Assembly: GCA_036897625.1 (NCBI GenBank)
Contig: JAYMTA010000636.1
Coordinates: 1 to 25,793 of the forward strand
DNA: 25,793 nt
Source: Pelargonium cotyledonis
Lineage: Eukaryota; Streptophyta; Magnoliopsida; Geraniales; Geraniaceae
Reading direction: 5' to 3'
In this document: one piece after another, positions 1 through 10,700 of the stretch
Layout: the number at the start of each line of letters is the position of its first letter
Numbering within the stretch: the stretch's first letter is position 1
The notes under the pieces: model-generated
Seen by the model: only the letters and a program-made list of their open reading frames with translations
Told to the model about the DNA's origin: nothing
The model's database searches: none
Position numbers and translations under genes: made by a program

Positions 1-498
1 AAGTTTTTTTTCTTTATATATATATTTATATATATTTATTTATTATGTGCGTCATGTGATGATTACTGGTTTTCTTACTATAGAATGCTCGAATTTTCAA
101 TGATGTCAGCGGTACTTATATGCTGTCAGGGAATTGTCCATCTGGATGGCTAGTTCTTGTTGTGTACATGTTAATCCACATTGAATCTAAAAAGTAAACT
201 GTACTCTGTTTAGGCAATAAACAGTTAGTTGATGGACCCATTCATATTATTTTCAAGATTAGATTTGAATCTTAGGATTTCAGGAATAACTTCAATTGTA
301 CAAGTATTTGGCATACTGCTAGTTAACGTTATGGGCTGTATTTTCCTACTCTTATTTGCAACACTATCAAGTTAAGCATCCCATTTGGTCTGGGTTTTAC
401 TTGATTTTTTTGTCAATAATTGTATCTGGTATGTTAAATTCATTGCCTGCATCCATGTATATGCATGTGGCAAGTTGAACATTAGACTTTGTATCCAG
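1..498. other. Probable intron of the CAND1-like gene, left edge
   Basis: AT-rich sequence with a short TA/TTTA simple repeat at about 16-45. I found no stretch that encodes the CAND1 residues expected just before the first visible exon (499). The sequence ends in a normal acceptor, with AG at 497-498. The simplest reading is intron; the N-terminal half of the gene would lie left of the window or be missing. A minus-strand ORF of 63 codons here matches nothing I recognise. Confidence 0.55.
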
Positions 499-722
499 GC
501 ATTTGCTGTCATTGCTGCTTCTCCTCTTCGGATAGATCTTTCTTGTGTGTTGGTGCATGTCATAACAGAATTAACTGCATTCTTGCGGAAGGTATGATTT
601 TATAATGTACCTATATTCACTGTTGGCTGAATAATTCTTTTGGGCCACTTAACTTTTTGTGATGCTCTTTTTTGAACTTTGCAACCGGAATGCTTGAATT
701 TTGTTAACTGGATTCCATGTGT

Positions 723-746
723 TGGCCAATCGAGTTTTAAGACAGG
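723..746 (+). other. Lost splice acceptor before CAND1 exon 725-846, with in-frame cryptic acceptor
   Basis: The exon should start with GCC AAT CGA (A-N-R) at 725, but the two bases before it are TG (723-724) rather than AG. The preceding intron, 592-724, contains no AG at all. The first AG that keeps the reading frame is at 744-745 (TTTTAAGACAG then GCAACA). Using it would delete seven residues, ANRVLRQ. This lesion could therefore be partly bypassed. Confidence 0.7.
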
Positions 747-2848
747 CAACACTGGGAACACTCAATTCTCTAATTGTTGCTTATGGTGATAAAATCAGTT
801 CATCTGCTTATGAAGTTATAATTTTGGAACTTTCCATCTTAATAAGGTCTCTCATGTCTCATCCTACTTGTTGCCCTTTTAGTCCTTATTATTGCTATAA
901 TTCATGATGTTTATTTCAATTATTTATTTGAACCATAATGCCCAAGTACTGTCTGTGTCAGTGATTCGGACTTGCATATGACAGCTCTTGCCCTGGAGCT
1001 CTGTTGCACCTTGATGTCTGACAGACGGTCTAGCCCAAATGTTGGTTTGGCAGTTAGAAGAAAAGTTCTTCCTCAAGCACTAACATTAGTAAAGAGTTCA
1101 TTGCTGCAGGGGCAAGCTCTTTTGGTAATTATTATGCTCACTGATTAGAATCGGAACTCTGATATAGTTTATTCACTTACAAATCTTCTCTTTTATTGCA
1201 GGGTCTACATAACTTTTTTGCTGCCCTAGTCTATACCTCAAACACAAGTTTTGATGCGCTGTTAGATTCTCTTCTTTCATGTGCTAAACCATCACCACAG
1301 TCAGGTGGGATTGCAAAACAGGCTTTGCATTCGATATCTCAATGTGTGGCTGTTCTCTGCCTTGCTGCTGGAGATTTGAAATGTTCTTCTACTGTGAAAA
1401 TGCTTACTGACGTCCTTAAATATGACAGCAGTACTAACTCAGTAAGCTTCTTTTATTATGGGTGGAGTGTGGTGTCAGTTGATGGAACTTTTTTGAGTTT
1501 ATATTATATTTCAGGAATACTTTTAATTAACTTTCCTTATAAAGCTCCTCATATTGTTTTTGTCGGTTGCTTTACTTCACAACATTCTCTTTGATATTAG
1601 TGGTTGTGTTGCAACTTGCAAGTAAAGACCTTTAAAAGATTGTGCCATATTGGAAGTTTAGGTTACAATTTCTTAGTAAATCACAGTTGTCACACAATTT
1701 TAAGAAGTTTTTGGCTTGTGGTTTGGTTGGGAACAGCAGAGTTAATTCTTCAATTTATTTGACCAGTTTTAGCATTCTTTGGAAGAAGGAAAACCATTCA
1801 TAAGGTATTTAAGAAATCACGCATTAAAGCTTTGAAGTGGTTTTGTATACATGGTTACATTATAATTATTTTGCTTATCTTGCTGTGCCATGAAATCTGA
1901 GTTTTAGCCTTTAGGTTATGACATACTATGTACTCCTTTGTGATAGCTGACTGGTATCTGCTAAGTTAGCTGTTGTAACATCCTTATGAGAAGTGATTGC
2001 GTAGTCTCTATTAGTTTGTTCATTTGTTTGTACCATTTAATTTATGAGAAGTGATTGAGTAGACTATTTATTTGTTCTTCATTTGTTAGTAACATTTCAA
2101 TTTATTTGGTTCATCATTTAACTTCTTCGTTGCTGTATTTTAGGCTAAGCAGCACCTTGCCTTGCTATGTCTTGGGGAGATAGGAAGAAGAAAAGACCTA
2201 ATATCTCATGCACTTATTGAGAATATTGTTATTGAGTCCTTTCATTCTCCTTTTGAAGAGATTAAGTGTGCTGCTTCTTTTGCCCTTCGCAATATTGCTG
2301 TTGGTAATTTGGCAAAGTATTTACCTTTTATCTTGGACCAGATTGATAATCAGCAGAAGAAACAATATTTGTTGCTTCACTCATTGAAGGAGGTGGGTTC
2401 CTTTTGCAACTATTAGTCCCCATATAGCTGACTGTGACAACTGAATGTGATTTCTCATTTTCTTGTCGTAATTTTTATTTCCTTCAATATATTGCAGGTA
2501 ATAGTTAGACAGTCTGTAGATAAAGCAGAGTTCCAGGATTCTAGCGTGGAGAAAATACTTAAACTGCTCTTCAACCACTGTGAAAGTGAGGAAGAGGGTG
2601 TTCGCAATGTAGTAGCTGAATGTCTGGGTAAAATTGCACTAATTGAACCTGCAAAACTTGTACCAGCACTTAAGGTATCATCCCATAGAAGCAAACGAGT
2701 TGTGCACTTTCATTTTGGTTATAACATTTATTATTTATGGGCTTTGCGTCAATGCTTTGTTTTAATGCAGGTGCGATTAACCAGTCCAGCTGCGTTCACT
2801 CGAGCAACGGTTGTTATTGCTGTGAAATACTCTTTAGTAGAAAGGCCA

Positions 2849-2851
2849 TAG
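2849..2851 (+). other. In-frame TAG stop in CAND1 exon 2771-2917
   Basis: The exon reads VKYSLVERP-stop-KIDEIIYPEISSF. Plant CAND1 has Glu at the stop position (ERPEKIDEII as I recall the family), so a single G-to-T change, GAG to TAG, explains it. It falls 26 codons into the exon, in the frame fixed by both flanking splice sites. About 250 residues would be lost from the C-terminus. Confidence 0.85.
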
Positions 2852-3404
2852 AAGATAGACGAGATCATATACCCTGAAATCTCATCGTTCCTGATGCTTA
2901 TTAAGGATCAAGATCGAGTAAGTCTTAATCCATATTCATCTGATGGTTTTAGCAATGCATATGTATCAGTAATGTGTCACGTTATCATTATCATTATTTT
3001 GTAATGGGCATTATGCAGCATGTTAGGCTTGCAGCTGTGTTGGCCTTGAGTACAGCAGCTCATAATAAGCCTAACCTCATAAAGGGGCTACTTCCAGAAT
3101 TATTGCCACTTCTTTATGATCAAACAATTGTTAAGGTAACTTGAGATTTTGGCCTTTTTTGTTCTGAATTACGATTTTTATGTTCATGTTTTTATTGTTT
3201 TTGTTACTTTTCTTGTGATATGCTAGTTTGATATTTGGAACTCATGTGGTTAAATACTAGCGCTAGTCATGATGTCTGGATAGTTTATAATACATAATAG
3301 AGCTGTTTAGTTGTTCTTTTAACTTCTTTGGGAAATAAAGGATGGGTTATAAACTAAATTACACAAGTTTCAGAGTAATGAGCTAAAGCTAAGATGGTCT
3401 CTGA

Positions 3405-4325
3405 TAGAGCTTGCAAAACAGAGCTCGGGCCTGAACAAGTCAGGCTGGAAAATGCAAGTAGGCCTGGTGGCCAGTGATTCCCCACTGGGAAGCAGCCCAT
3501 TTTGCTAGAATTATAGGTCGCGGGACAGAGTCAGGCTAAGCCCGCTGGGGCTCGAGCCTGAGCGAGTCGGGACAAAAGCGACTGTGTTTAACAGGCCACT
3601 TTTGCCAGACTGGTGAAACTCCCTGAATGAAATTCTCTAGATATCTCGGATGCGTCCGGCACTTAGACGGATTGTGAAAGTCTAAGTTAAGGTTATTGTG
3701 CTGATTACTAAGTGTAATGGCAGCAAATGTAATAATTGCAGTAAGTTTGGTAAGGGAGATGGCACAATTTAGAAGGAAAGGGAATGCACGTTGTAGTTGG
3801 GAAAAACTCTTTTGTCTATTAAGAGAAAAACCAATACAACTTCCTAACTAATTACAAAGAAAACTAGCTATTTCATTTATACATGGTGATGGCTTGATTC
3901 TTCTTAGATGTGAGATTTGGACCGCTCCTATATTGCATGGACAGCTCCTACTATGCATGAATGTAAGTGGACAGCTCCTCCTCATCAAATGTGCAAGGAT
4001 GGACAGCTCCTCCTTTGTCTTTGAGGGATGGTTTGCATGCTAAACACCTCATGCTTGGAGAGGTGTGTGCTTCACCATCATGGCTGTTTTCCTTGGGTAC
4101 AAAGGCTGCATCATTACATGAGCAGCTCGCCACATCGTGCTTGAGAATGGAAAGCAAAATAACAACGTTTTATGATGCAAGTCATCCCGACCAGCTTGCT
4201 TGGCAAAAATTGGGCGTTTTGAGGGATAATTGGGCACGACTTCTCTCGGGTCGTGACATTGGGCCCGGTATTATCGTGGCAGATCAGTGATGACCCGCGG
4301 GCCGTTGGGCCATTTACCAGCTCTA
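3405..4325. mobile_element. Non-autonomous hAT-type element, 921 bp, in a CAND1 intron
   Basis: The ends are TAGAGCTTGCAAAA on the left and CCATTTACCAGCTCTA on the right, which are inverted copies of a TAGAGCTGGCAAA-type hAT terminus. The flanks are identical 8-bp target duplications, GTCTCTGA at 3397-3404 and 4326-4333. The interior near the ends is rich in GGGCC/GCCCG motifs. The middle has four irregular copies of GGACAGCTCCT or a one-base variant (starting 3919, 3939, 3969, 4001). No transposase or hAT dimerisation domain was seen. A 107-codon plus-strand ORF (3967-4290) lies inside and resembles nothing I know. The element lies in the same intron whose 3' acceptor is lost. Confidence 0.88.
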
Positions 4326-4507
4326 GTCTCTGAGCTTCTGAAGTCCTGTTCTAGTTTGGTGTCTTGTTACATTGCTCCATGTACCCTTTCTTGATGGGTT
4401 AGACTATGCATTTCCAAAATTAGATTTTATTATTACATGTTATTTATTTTTTTTTACTTTTTTTTGTTTACCATTCATAGTCTCATCTTGTTTTTAATTA
4501 CTAATGC

Positions 4508-4509
4508 AA
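4508..4509 (+). other. Lost splice acceptor before CAND1 exon 4510-4678
   Basis: Family alignment puts the exon start at CAA GAA TTG (Q-E-L-I-R-T-V) at 4510. The bases before it read TGCAA where TGCAG is expected, so the invariant AG is AA. Nearby AGs (4479-4480, 4512-4513, 4522-4523, 4527-4528) are all out of frame and each soon meets a stop codon. Skipping the 169-nt exon would also shift the frame. No simple rescue is visible. Confidence 0.72.
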
Positions 4510-4834
4510 CAAGAATTGATAAGAACAGTGGATCTTGGTCCTTTCAAGCACGTTGTGGATGATGGACTTGAGCTCAGGAAAGCGGCATTTGAATGTGTGG
4601 ACACTCTTTTGGACAGTTGTCTTGATCAAGTGAATCCTTCATCATTCATAGTTCCTTACCTTAAATCTGGTCTGAATGGTGAGTCTCTCAAAGCTGGTCT
4701 ATATTGTTTTCTTATTCCCTTTTTGAATCTGGTTCTGTGGATGGAACGTTTCTTTTGCATTTTCGTAGCAGAACACTTGATGTTTATATCAGGAAATTAA
4801 TCACTTTTCAGTGCTCATAATTAGTTCAAATTTA

Positions 4835-4974
4835 GGTAGCGTTTGGAATAAAACAATTGGAATGAGAATGGGAAAGATTCTCATTCCAGAGTCATTTTCA
4901 TGACCAAAATATCTAATCCAAACTTCGATCCTCGATTCCCAATTTTGAACAAAAATTCTGATCCAAACGATACC
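4835..4974. mobile_element. PIF/Harbinger (Tourist-like) MITE, 140 bp, in a CAND1 intron
   Basis: The termini GGTAGCGTTTGGA and TCCAAACGATACC are inverted repeats with one mismatch in 13. The element is flanked by the trinucleotide TTA on both sides (4832-4834 and 4975-4977), the target duplication typical of PIF/Harbinger. An internal perfect 11-bp inverted repeat (GGAATGAGAAT / ATTCTCATTCC, 4859-4887) can form a hairpin. A 5'-truncated relative is in SPF30 intron 5. Confidence 0.85.
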
Positions 4975-5709
4975 TTATTGGTTACAATATGGTTCTTCTT
5001 TACCTGAAATCACTCAGTAGTCAATACCTTGTGGTTTAGTTTTGGCAATTGACAGGCTGTAGGTCTCGGTTTGCATCACAATTTATGGAAAGTTTCACTT
5101 TGAGGTTAATACACAATTGTCATGAGGAACTAGTTTTGTAGTATCCAATGATGCCTATGCTAAGAATGAAACATGATGGTGGTTATTGATTACGTTTACT
5201 CGTTGGTTTTCGGCTCTTCCAGATCACTATGATGTGAAAATGCCTTGCCATCTTATTCTCTCGAAACTTGCCGATAAGTGCCCTTCTGCAGTACTTGCAG
5301 GTCAGTGTATAATCTAACTTGATGTTCATGCCAACCAGACGCTATGGATAGTTTTATTTGTTTTCTTATGTCTTACTCTTCGTCTCTTTTCAGTGTTGGA
5401 CTCGCTGTTAGATCCTCTCCAAAAAACTATAAATTTTAAGGCAAAGCAAGATGCGGTTAAGCAGGAGGTGGATCGTAATGAAGACATGATTCGTAGTGCA
5501 CTTTGCGCAATTGCATCCTTGAACCGCATAAGGTATGTCCCCTCGCTCTATGTATTTGCATGTAATTTCCACCCTATAATTGAGGGTGAGCCTTGGTGCC
5601 ACATTCAAGATTGTTGCCTAGTGACATTGAGGTCGCGAGTTCGAGTCAGGAAAGCAACCTCTGCAAAGTGGGGAAGGCTGTGTACATTAATGAGACCTTT
5701 CCCCAGACC

Positions 5710-6061
5710 TAGAGCTAGTAAATGGGCTCATGGCTCAACCGGGCTGGGACGGGCTGAAAATGCAAGCATGTTTATCGGGTCACTTTTTCCGGCCCTGAGC
5801 GAATCAATGATGGCCTGCAGGATTGTTGCCTTGTAACTTTGAGGTCGCATGTTCAAGTCAGTAAAACCTCTCTGCAGCAAGTGGGGGAATTCGCTTTGGG
5901 CCGGCAAAAGGTTGCCCGATAAGCATGCATGTGTTTTCGGCCCGGCCAGTTTGAGCACAAGCCTATGCAGATGTGGCCCAGGATGACATAAGTGTCCTGA
6001 TGAACATACTTGCATCTTTTCGCCCGACTTTGGGCGGAGCAAGGCCCATTTGCCAGCTCTA
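5710..6061. mobile_element. hAT-type non-autonomous element, 352 bp, inserted in the SINE
   Basis: The left end TAGAGCTAGTAAATGGGC and right end GCCCATTTGCCAGCTCTA are inverted repeats with two mismatches in 18. They match the termini of the 3405-4325 element. Flanking octamers CCCAGACC (5702-5709) and CCCATACT (6062-6069) agree at 6 of 8 positions, a decayed target duplication. The interior is rich in GGGC/GGCCC motifs and holds a partial second SINE copy. No coding capacity was seen; a minus-strand ORF of 133 codons across it is chance. Confidence 0.8.
5821..5900 (+). repeat. Partial second Au-SINE-like copy inside the hAT element
   Basis: GATTGTTGCCTTGTAAC, then GAGGTCGCATGTTCAAGTCAG and CCTCTCTGCAGCAAGTGGGG, parallels the SINE at 5610-5680 position by position. 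It lacks the SINE 5' end (GAGCCTTGG) and the tail. It sits within the hAT termini, so it was either carried by the hAT element or inserted into it; no target duplication of its own is clear. Confidence 0.65.
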
Positions 6062-6305
6062 CCCATACTCCACAATGATGAGTGCCTCGTGCACTGGACC
6101 GTCATTTGAATTTCATGGCGATAAATCACACTCTAATTGAGGGAACCATCTATATTCTACATCGTCCGGTAAATCTTCTGTTCTTAATTATTATTTGAAA
6201 TTCTGCAGCGGAGGAGATTGCAGCCATAAATTCAAGAACCTCATGAGCGAAATATCAAAATCCCCTACTCTATGGGACAAATACCATTCAATCCGGAATG
6301 AGTGA

Positions 6306-7749
6306 ACATGTTTCAAGTTTTCCTCTTGCAATGCTAATCTTCGAGTCTTCCTGCAACGAGTGAAAGAGAGCGGAGTTCTTTTGATGACTACAGGAGGATA
6401 ATGTATAGTCTGGGAAAGAAAAACAAAAGGTAGCGACTTTCGGTCAAATATAGGATTTGTCGGGAAAAATGTTGCTCAAGAAGCATAGCACCGTATATGG
6501 AGAAACTCCTCGAGACATTGTTCTTAACCTTGGAACCTCATGCCTGAGTTTCCTTGTATGGTGATGAGTACTTTTATGCTAATCTCCCAAAAGTTTGCAA
6601 CCATGTGACCGTTGTCCTATTTCACAATGAAATTCTTGTATATCCCGTTCGTTTTGCTTTGTTTTCGTTGCGCGATGAGCCACAGAATGCAGAAAAATGA
6701 TAGCAAGAGATGGTTGGTTGTCTTTTAAAAGACTGAATATGTCTACTAATGCTCTCTTGACAAAAGCTAAACTGTCTCTCTTTTATGTATAAGAATTTGT
6801 ATTGTTTCTGTGTCATCTTTTTTTTTAATTTTTTGTCCTTTTGTATGAGTTTAAATTTGGTCATGAATTTCACTCATAATCCAATTTGATCCTTCAATTT
6901 TCAGATACAGGTCAAAATGATTGTTGTCATCAATTTTCATTGTTTTTTCTGTAAGTGATTTGACGTGAAATTTAAATGTTATATTTTAAATATAATTGTC
7001 ATGTCAGAACAATAATTATTCAATTTAGTTTCTACAAAAACACTAATTAATCAAAACCCTATATGATTATAGAGAAAAACATGAGAAACTTTCCTGGAAC
7101 TAAGTTTAGTGCATATAGTGTTTGAAAAAAATATAGTGCAAATAATACAATATCACTTTATTAAACCATGTACTCCAAATTAAATCTCAAAGTATCATTT
7201 AAGCATGGATTGAAAATTAACAAGTTGAAATGAAAACTCGAACTTAAAAGTGAAAAGTTACTGTTGAGTGCCAGATGATTGGTCGTCGTTGGCAGTCGTA
7301 ATCTTCTTCGATGATGGAGTCACTTGGCCAACCATCCATTTTGGTGAGAACAAAGAGGCGAGAGCGAGCCTTCAATGCCAAAACTTTTTACCCAAAGTAA
7401 TGTGACAGTTTACGTGGTAAAAATATTTCTTAATTTTGTGGATTGGTTTTAAGTATAAAAGAATAATAATTCGATACATAAAATACTATCATCCCATGAA
7501 TTTTTAGAGCGAAACATCCGATTTATAAGACATAATGTACACTTGACATATTTTCATTTGTTCAAGTTATCGTTAGAAAATTTGATGTCTCGTCTTTAAA
7601 TAATTGACACATTATTTTGTGCAAATATTTGGAACATTTGGTCCATGTAGTTTTTGGACCGGACCGGGAAATTATATAGACCGGACCGGAAAATTCCATT
7701 TTTGTTTTGCTTCAAGTTCTGAAAATTTCAAAACTGAAGCAACACAAAA
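6306..7749. other. Spacer between the CAND1-like gene and SPF30
   Basis: The first few hundred bases are probably CAND1 3' UTR; no canonical AATAAA was picked out. From about 6850 the sequence is AT-rich and repeat-like (for example CCAATTTGATCCTTCAATTTT near 6881), with no ORF that looks like a gene. The right end is the SPF30 promoter region. Confidence 0.5.
7657..7689 (+). promoter_or_regulatory. Putative SPF30 core promoter: TATA box between two GACCGGACCGG repeats
   Basis: TATATA at 7673-7678 lies 72 bases upstream of the SPF30 ATG, which would put transcription start near 7705. It is bracketed by two identical 11-bp units, GACCGGACCGG at 7657-7667 and 7679-7689, 22 bp apart (two helical turns). 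The promoter role is inferred from position and motif only. Confidence 0.4.
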
Positions 7750-10700
7750 ATGGAAGGAGCTGGAGGAGAAGAGCTGAGCACTGAAGAGCTCGCTTCTAAT
7801 CTTTCTACCTACAGAATCAACCTTGACCAGGTTTTTATCTTCTTCCCCGATTGAATTGATTTTCTAACTTCTACTTCAGTTGATTGTAATTGGGTTTTAA
7901 GGGCTTGTGTTCTGTTTGGTTGCCGAGAAAACCCATGATAATCGTACTGGAAAGGGATTGTAATTGGAACCTTTTCCCTTTTTTCTGATTGTTGTGTTAA
8001 TTTATTCCTGAGCAACCAATTGAGCTAACAACTTTTTGAGTACGAATAACCCTGTCGGGTATATTCTCTAGGGTTTATGCAGCTGAGATTTGGGATTTTT
8101 ACTGAATTTCATGGACAATCTCATTTCGTTTTTGAATTATTGCTACTATGATTGTGGTTTCTTGTGCTGTGATATTGTTTCACTTGGGGAGTCTTTGGAT
8201 TGTCTCTAATCTTGCAAAAGTTTTTTTTATTTTTTTTCCAATGAAGTTACCCTAAGATCTAAGGTTTGCCTGTATCTTTGCTTTAATATATACACACATG
8301 TGCACATATTGAAGTTATACTCAAAAGTATAATGCATTGTTGATGTTCTTGGACAAGGGAAGGTTTCGGATTATTTTATTTTCTCTCCGTCCCAAAACGA
8401 GTGTCCAATTTCTTTTTGGGTTAGTTGGATATGCATGGATTACCAACAATATTCGTAAGATAAGTTAGTTAGAAATCCTTGAGTTTGTTACAAGAGTACA
8501 TGAGGTGCAAAAGTGAAAGCCCAATCCGTACTAACTTTCCTCAATTTTTACATTTTTTGAAAAGTGGACCCTCATTTTGGGACAGAGGGAGTACATGTTA
8601 TGTGTATTTTTGTTTCTTTCTTCTCAAAGATAGTTTATGTATTTGCATTTTTGCAACGGCTTCTCTTTCAGGTCAGACAACTTTTGGTTGATGATCCTGG
8701 AAACTCCGAATATGCAGACATGGAAAAGGAGCTTCAAGAGGTGATTCTTTATTATTATTTCTTGTTTTTCATTCTTGTTTTTTTTTTTTATATATTCATT
8801 TAATTCCTCTTGTTCTGTATGTAAGTTCTTTCTATTTCTTCATCCGTATACTGTCTTATTTTTCATGTTTATGCTTGAAATTGTATTTAGAACAAACAGA
8901 ATCAGACATATTCTCTGGGATTACAAGGCCCAACCTAGATATCATTATTTGGACTATACATTTTTAGAGCACTTATCTTTCTTATATCTTTCTGTTCCAT
9001 CTTCTGAAGCAATCATTGTGTTGCTCAAACTAGAAACAACAGTTATTTTCAATGATTCCATAAAGGTTTGTTTCAGTTCTGGTTGGTCATCGAGGTGAAG
9101 ATGAGTGATATGTTATACGGGAGTTCTATAGAGTTCCAAAAGAAAAAAAGATGCTTCATGTTAAATTTTAGGACAATGCCAAAATTCTCGTCACTTCTAT
9201 CATGATTCCTGTGCAGGTGCTATTTATTGTGATGGCCAACCTGCTTCTCTCCTGATTTCAGATGTTCACACTGAGATTATGAGTTTCAGTTTTAATGATG
9301 ATTTGGTCTTGTAATGTTATAATAGTTGTAATTATATACTTATGTCTGGACTGAAATAGTTGTGATGCAGGTGATATCTTTGACAGAAGAACTCCTTGCA
9401 GCTGTTGCAGCTGCAAAGCAAAATGAGATTTCGGGATCGGATATTGGGACAAATGCCAATGGATCACCCAGTTTTCCCCATCCAATGGGGACCTCAAATC
9501 TCGAAATGGTAATTCATCCTTGACTTTGGCTCTATGCTTGCTGGCATTGTGTAGTACATGTGGTTATGCTTTTCATGAAATTAAGATTTTTGGATTTGAG
9601 TTTTGATTCAGTATTTCAGTACAAATATAGAACATCATTACTTGGGTTTGTCAGAGTTGCAAGAGTTTTATTGGGTAGAAAATTTATGCAGCATTCTGAG
9701 TTTAACATATAAGTAATGTTTATTTGGATGCAAGCTTCCTTTTTCTCTCTCCTGTTCTGGCTCCTTAATTTACTTATATTTTGTTTCGTCTTTTTTTGTT
9801 TCCGATTTTAAGCTTTTCTTCTTGTAATGCCCAAAATTGTTATATGCATGAATATATGATGTTTTGCTGAGGACTGACTGACTGAGACATGAATTGCATG
9901 CCTTGTCCACTTATTAAATAACCTGGTAAATCTTGGAAAGGACCTGTATTGTGACTGGCGTTGGGCTAGGATAACATGGTTTGTTATTAAGTTTGACAAT
10001 TATTACTGCTGGTAGCATTTAGTGTTATATTGTAATTTATATATGTTGTTTCTTATTAGAGCTGACAGTTCATCTTAACGTGCCGTGTTAGAAGTCAAAT
10101 ATGTGTTGTGTGGGTCAGCAGAAATACAACGAGTTTAACAATTGTGTTGGAGTGTCATGTTCATGTCGAATTTGCCTAAACGAGAGATGAGGTGAGCTGC
10201 AGTTGATGTTCTTCCTAATCTCTGCTTCCACTCTCCTATATTGGACAATATGGATTTGGACGATAGGTGTAGGCTTGTGAGTGAGAAAGAAAAAAAGAGA
10301 GATGAAAACAAATTAGATAGGAGAGGCAGAGAAGAGATTGATAATTGATTCAAGAATGCTATGAGTTAATAGTAATACTATTGACATATTATTTAACATT
10401 AATCGTGTTGTGCATGTTTTACAAGTTCAATATGAACCCGGCAAGATTGTTAAACCCAATAAAAACTTGACATGTTGGGCCCTAACACGCTTAAATCATG
10501 TGTTGTGTCCCAAATTACCAACTTTATTTCTTATTCAGCCTTTTGTCCTCTACTCTTTGTCCCTTTGTCATCTAATAGTTTTCAAATGCCCCACCCCAAA
10601 CATAGTAAAATTGTGTTGATGGTGTAAATGAACTGATATTGTCATTTGATGTATCTAGTAATGTTTTTTTACTTACTATTCTGCTCATATTGTCTTTTGT

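Larger units (their letters stand above)
5587..6133 (+). mobile_element. Au-type tRNA-derived SINE, split by a hAT insertion
   Basis: Two pieces, 5587-5709 and 6062-6133, join into one SINE of the plant Au type. The first begins GAGCCTTGGTGCC, continues TTGTTGCC and has a tRNA B-box-like GAGTTCGAGTC (near 5637-5647) followed by AACCTCTGCA and AAGGCTGTGTACA. The second carries the matching tail GAGTGCCTCGTGCACTGGAC. The whole is flanked by a perfect 10-bp direct repeat TAATTGAGGG (5577-5586 and 6134-6143), as expected for SINE insertion. It lies in the last CAND1 intron in gene orientation. The family name rests on remembered consensus features. Confidence 0.82.
499..6305 (+). pseudogene. CAND1: CAND1 (cullin-associated NEDD8-dissociated protein 1), C-terminal half, probable pseudogene
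   Basis: CAND1 is a HEAT-repeat protein that binds un-neddylated cullin-RBX1 and exchanges SCF substrate receptors. Twelve exons read in order along the C-terminal half of plant CAND1: 499-591, 725-846, 962-1124, 1202-1441, 2144-2392, 2498-2674, 2771-2917, 3019-3135, 4510-4678, 5223-5300, 5394-5532, 6209-6305. They total 1,791 nt, about 596 codons plus TGA; the full protein is about 1,220 aa. Recognisable stretches are [59 protein letters not shown] and the C-terminus SIRNE. Every intron phase matches and no exon has a frameshift. Three lesions are visible: an in-frame TAG at 2849-2851 where the family has Glu, TG instead of AG before exon 725, and AA instead of AG before exon 4510. The family identity is sure; pseudogene status is inferred from these lesions. 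The 5' half is not in the window. Confidence 0.85.

Noticed and set aside
2849..2851. Programmed stop-codon readthrough or selenocysteine as an explanation of the CAND1 TAG
   Set aside because: Selenocysteine uses TGA, the base after TAG is A rather than a readthrough context, and two further splice lesions favour simple decay.
3967..4290. 107-codon ORF inside the 921-bp hAT element as a possible small gene
   Set aside because: It overlaps the GGACAGCTCCT repeats, begins with a repeat-encoded Ser run, has no recognisable domain and sits wholly within a non-autonomous transposon.
5728..6129. 133-codon minus-strand ORF in the last CAND1 intron
   Set aside because: It runs across hAT and SINE sequence and into the SINE tail; the composition is that of chance reading through repeats.
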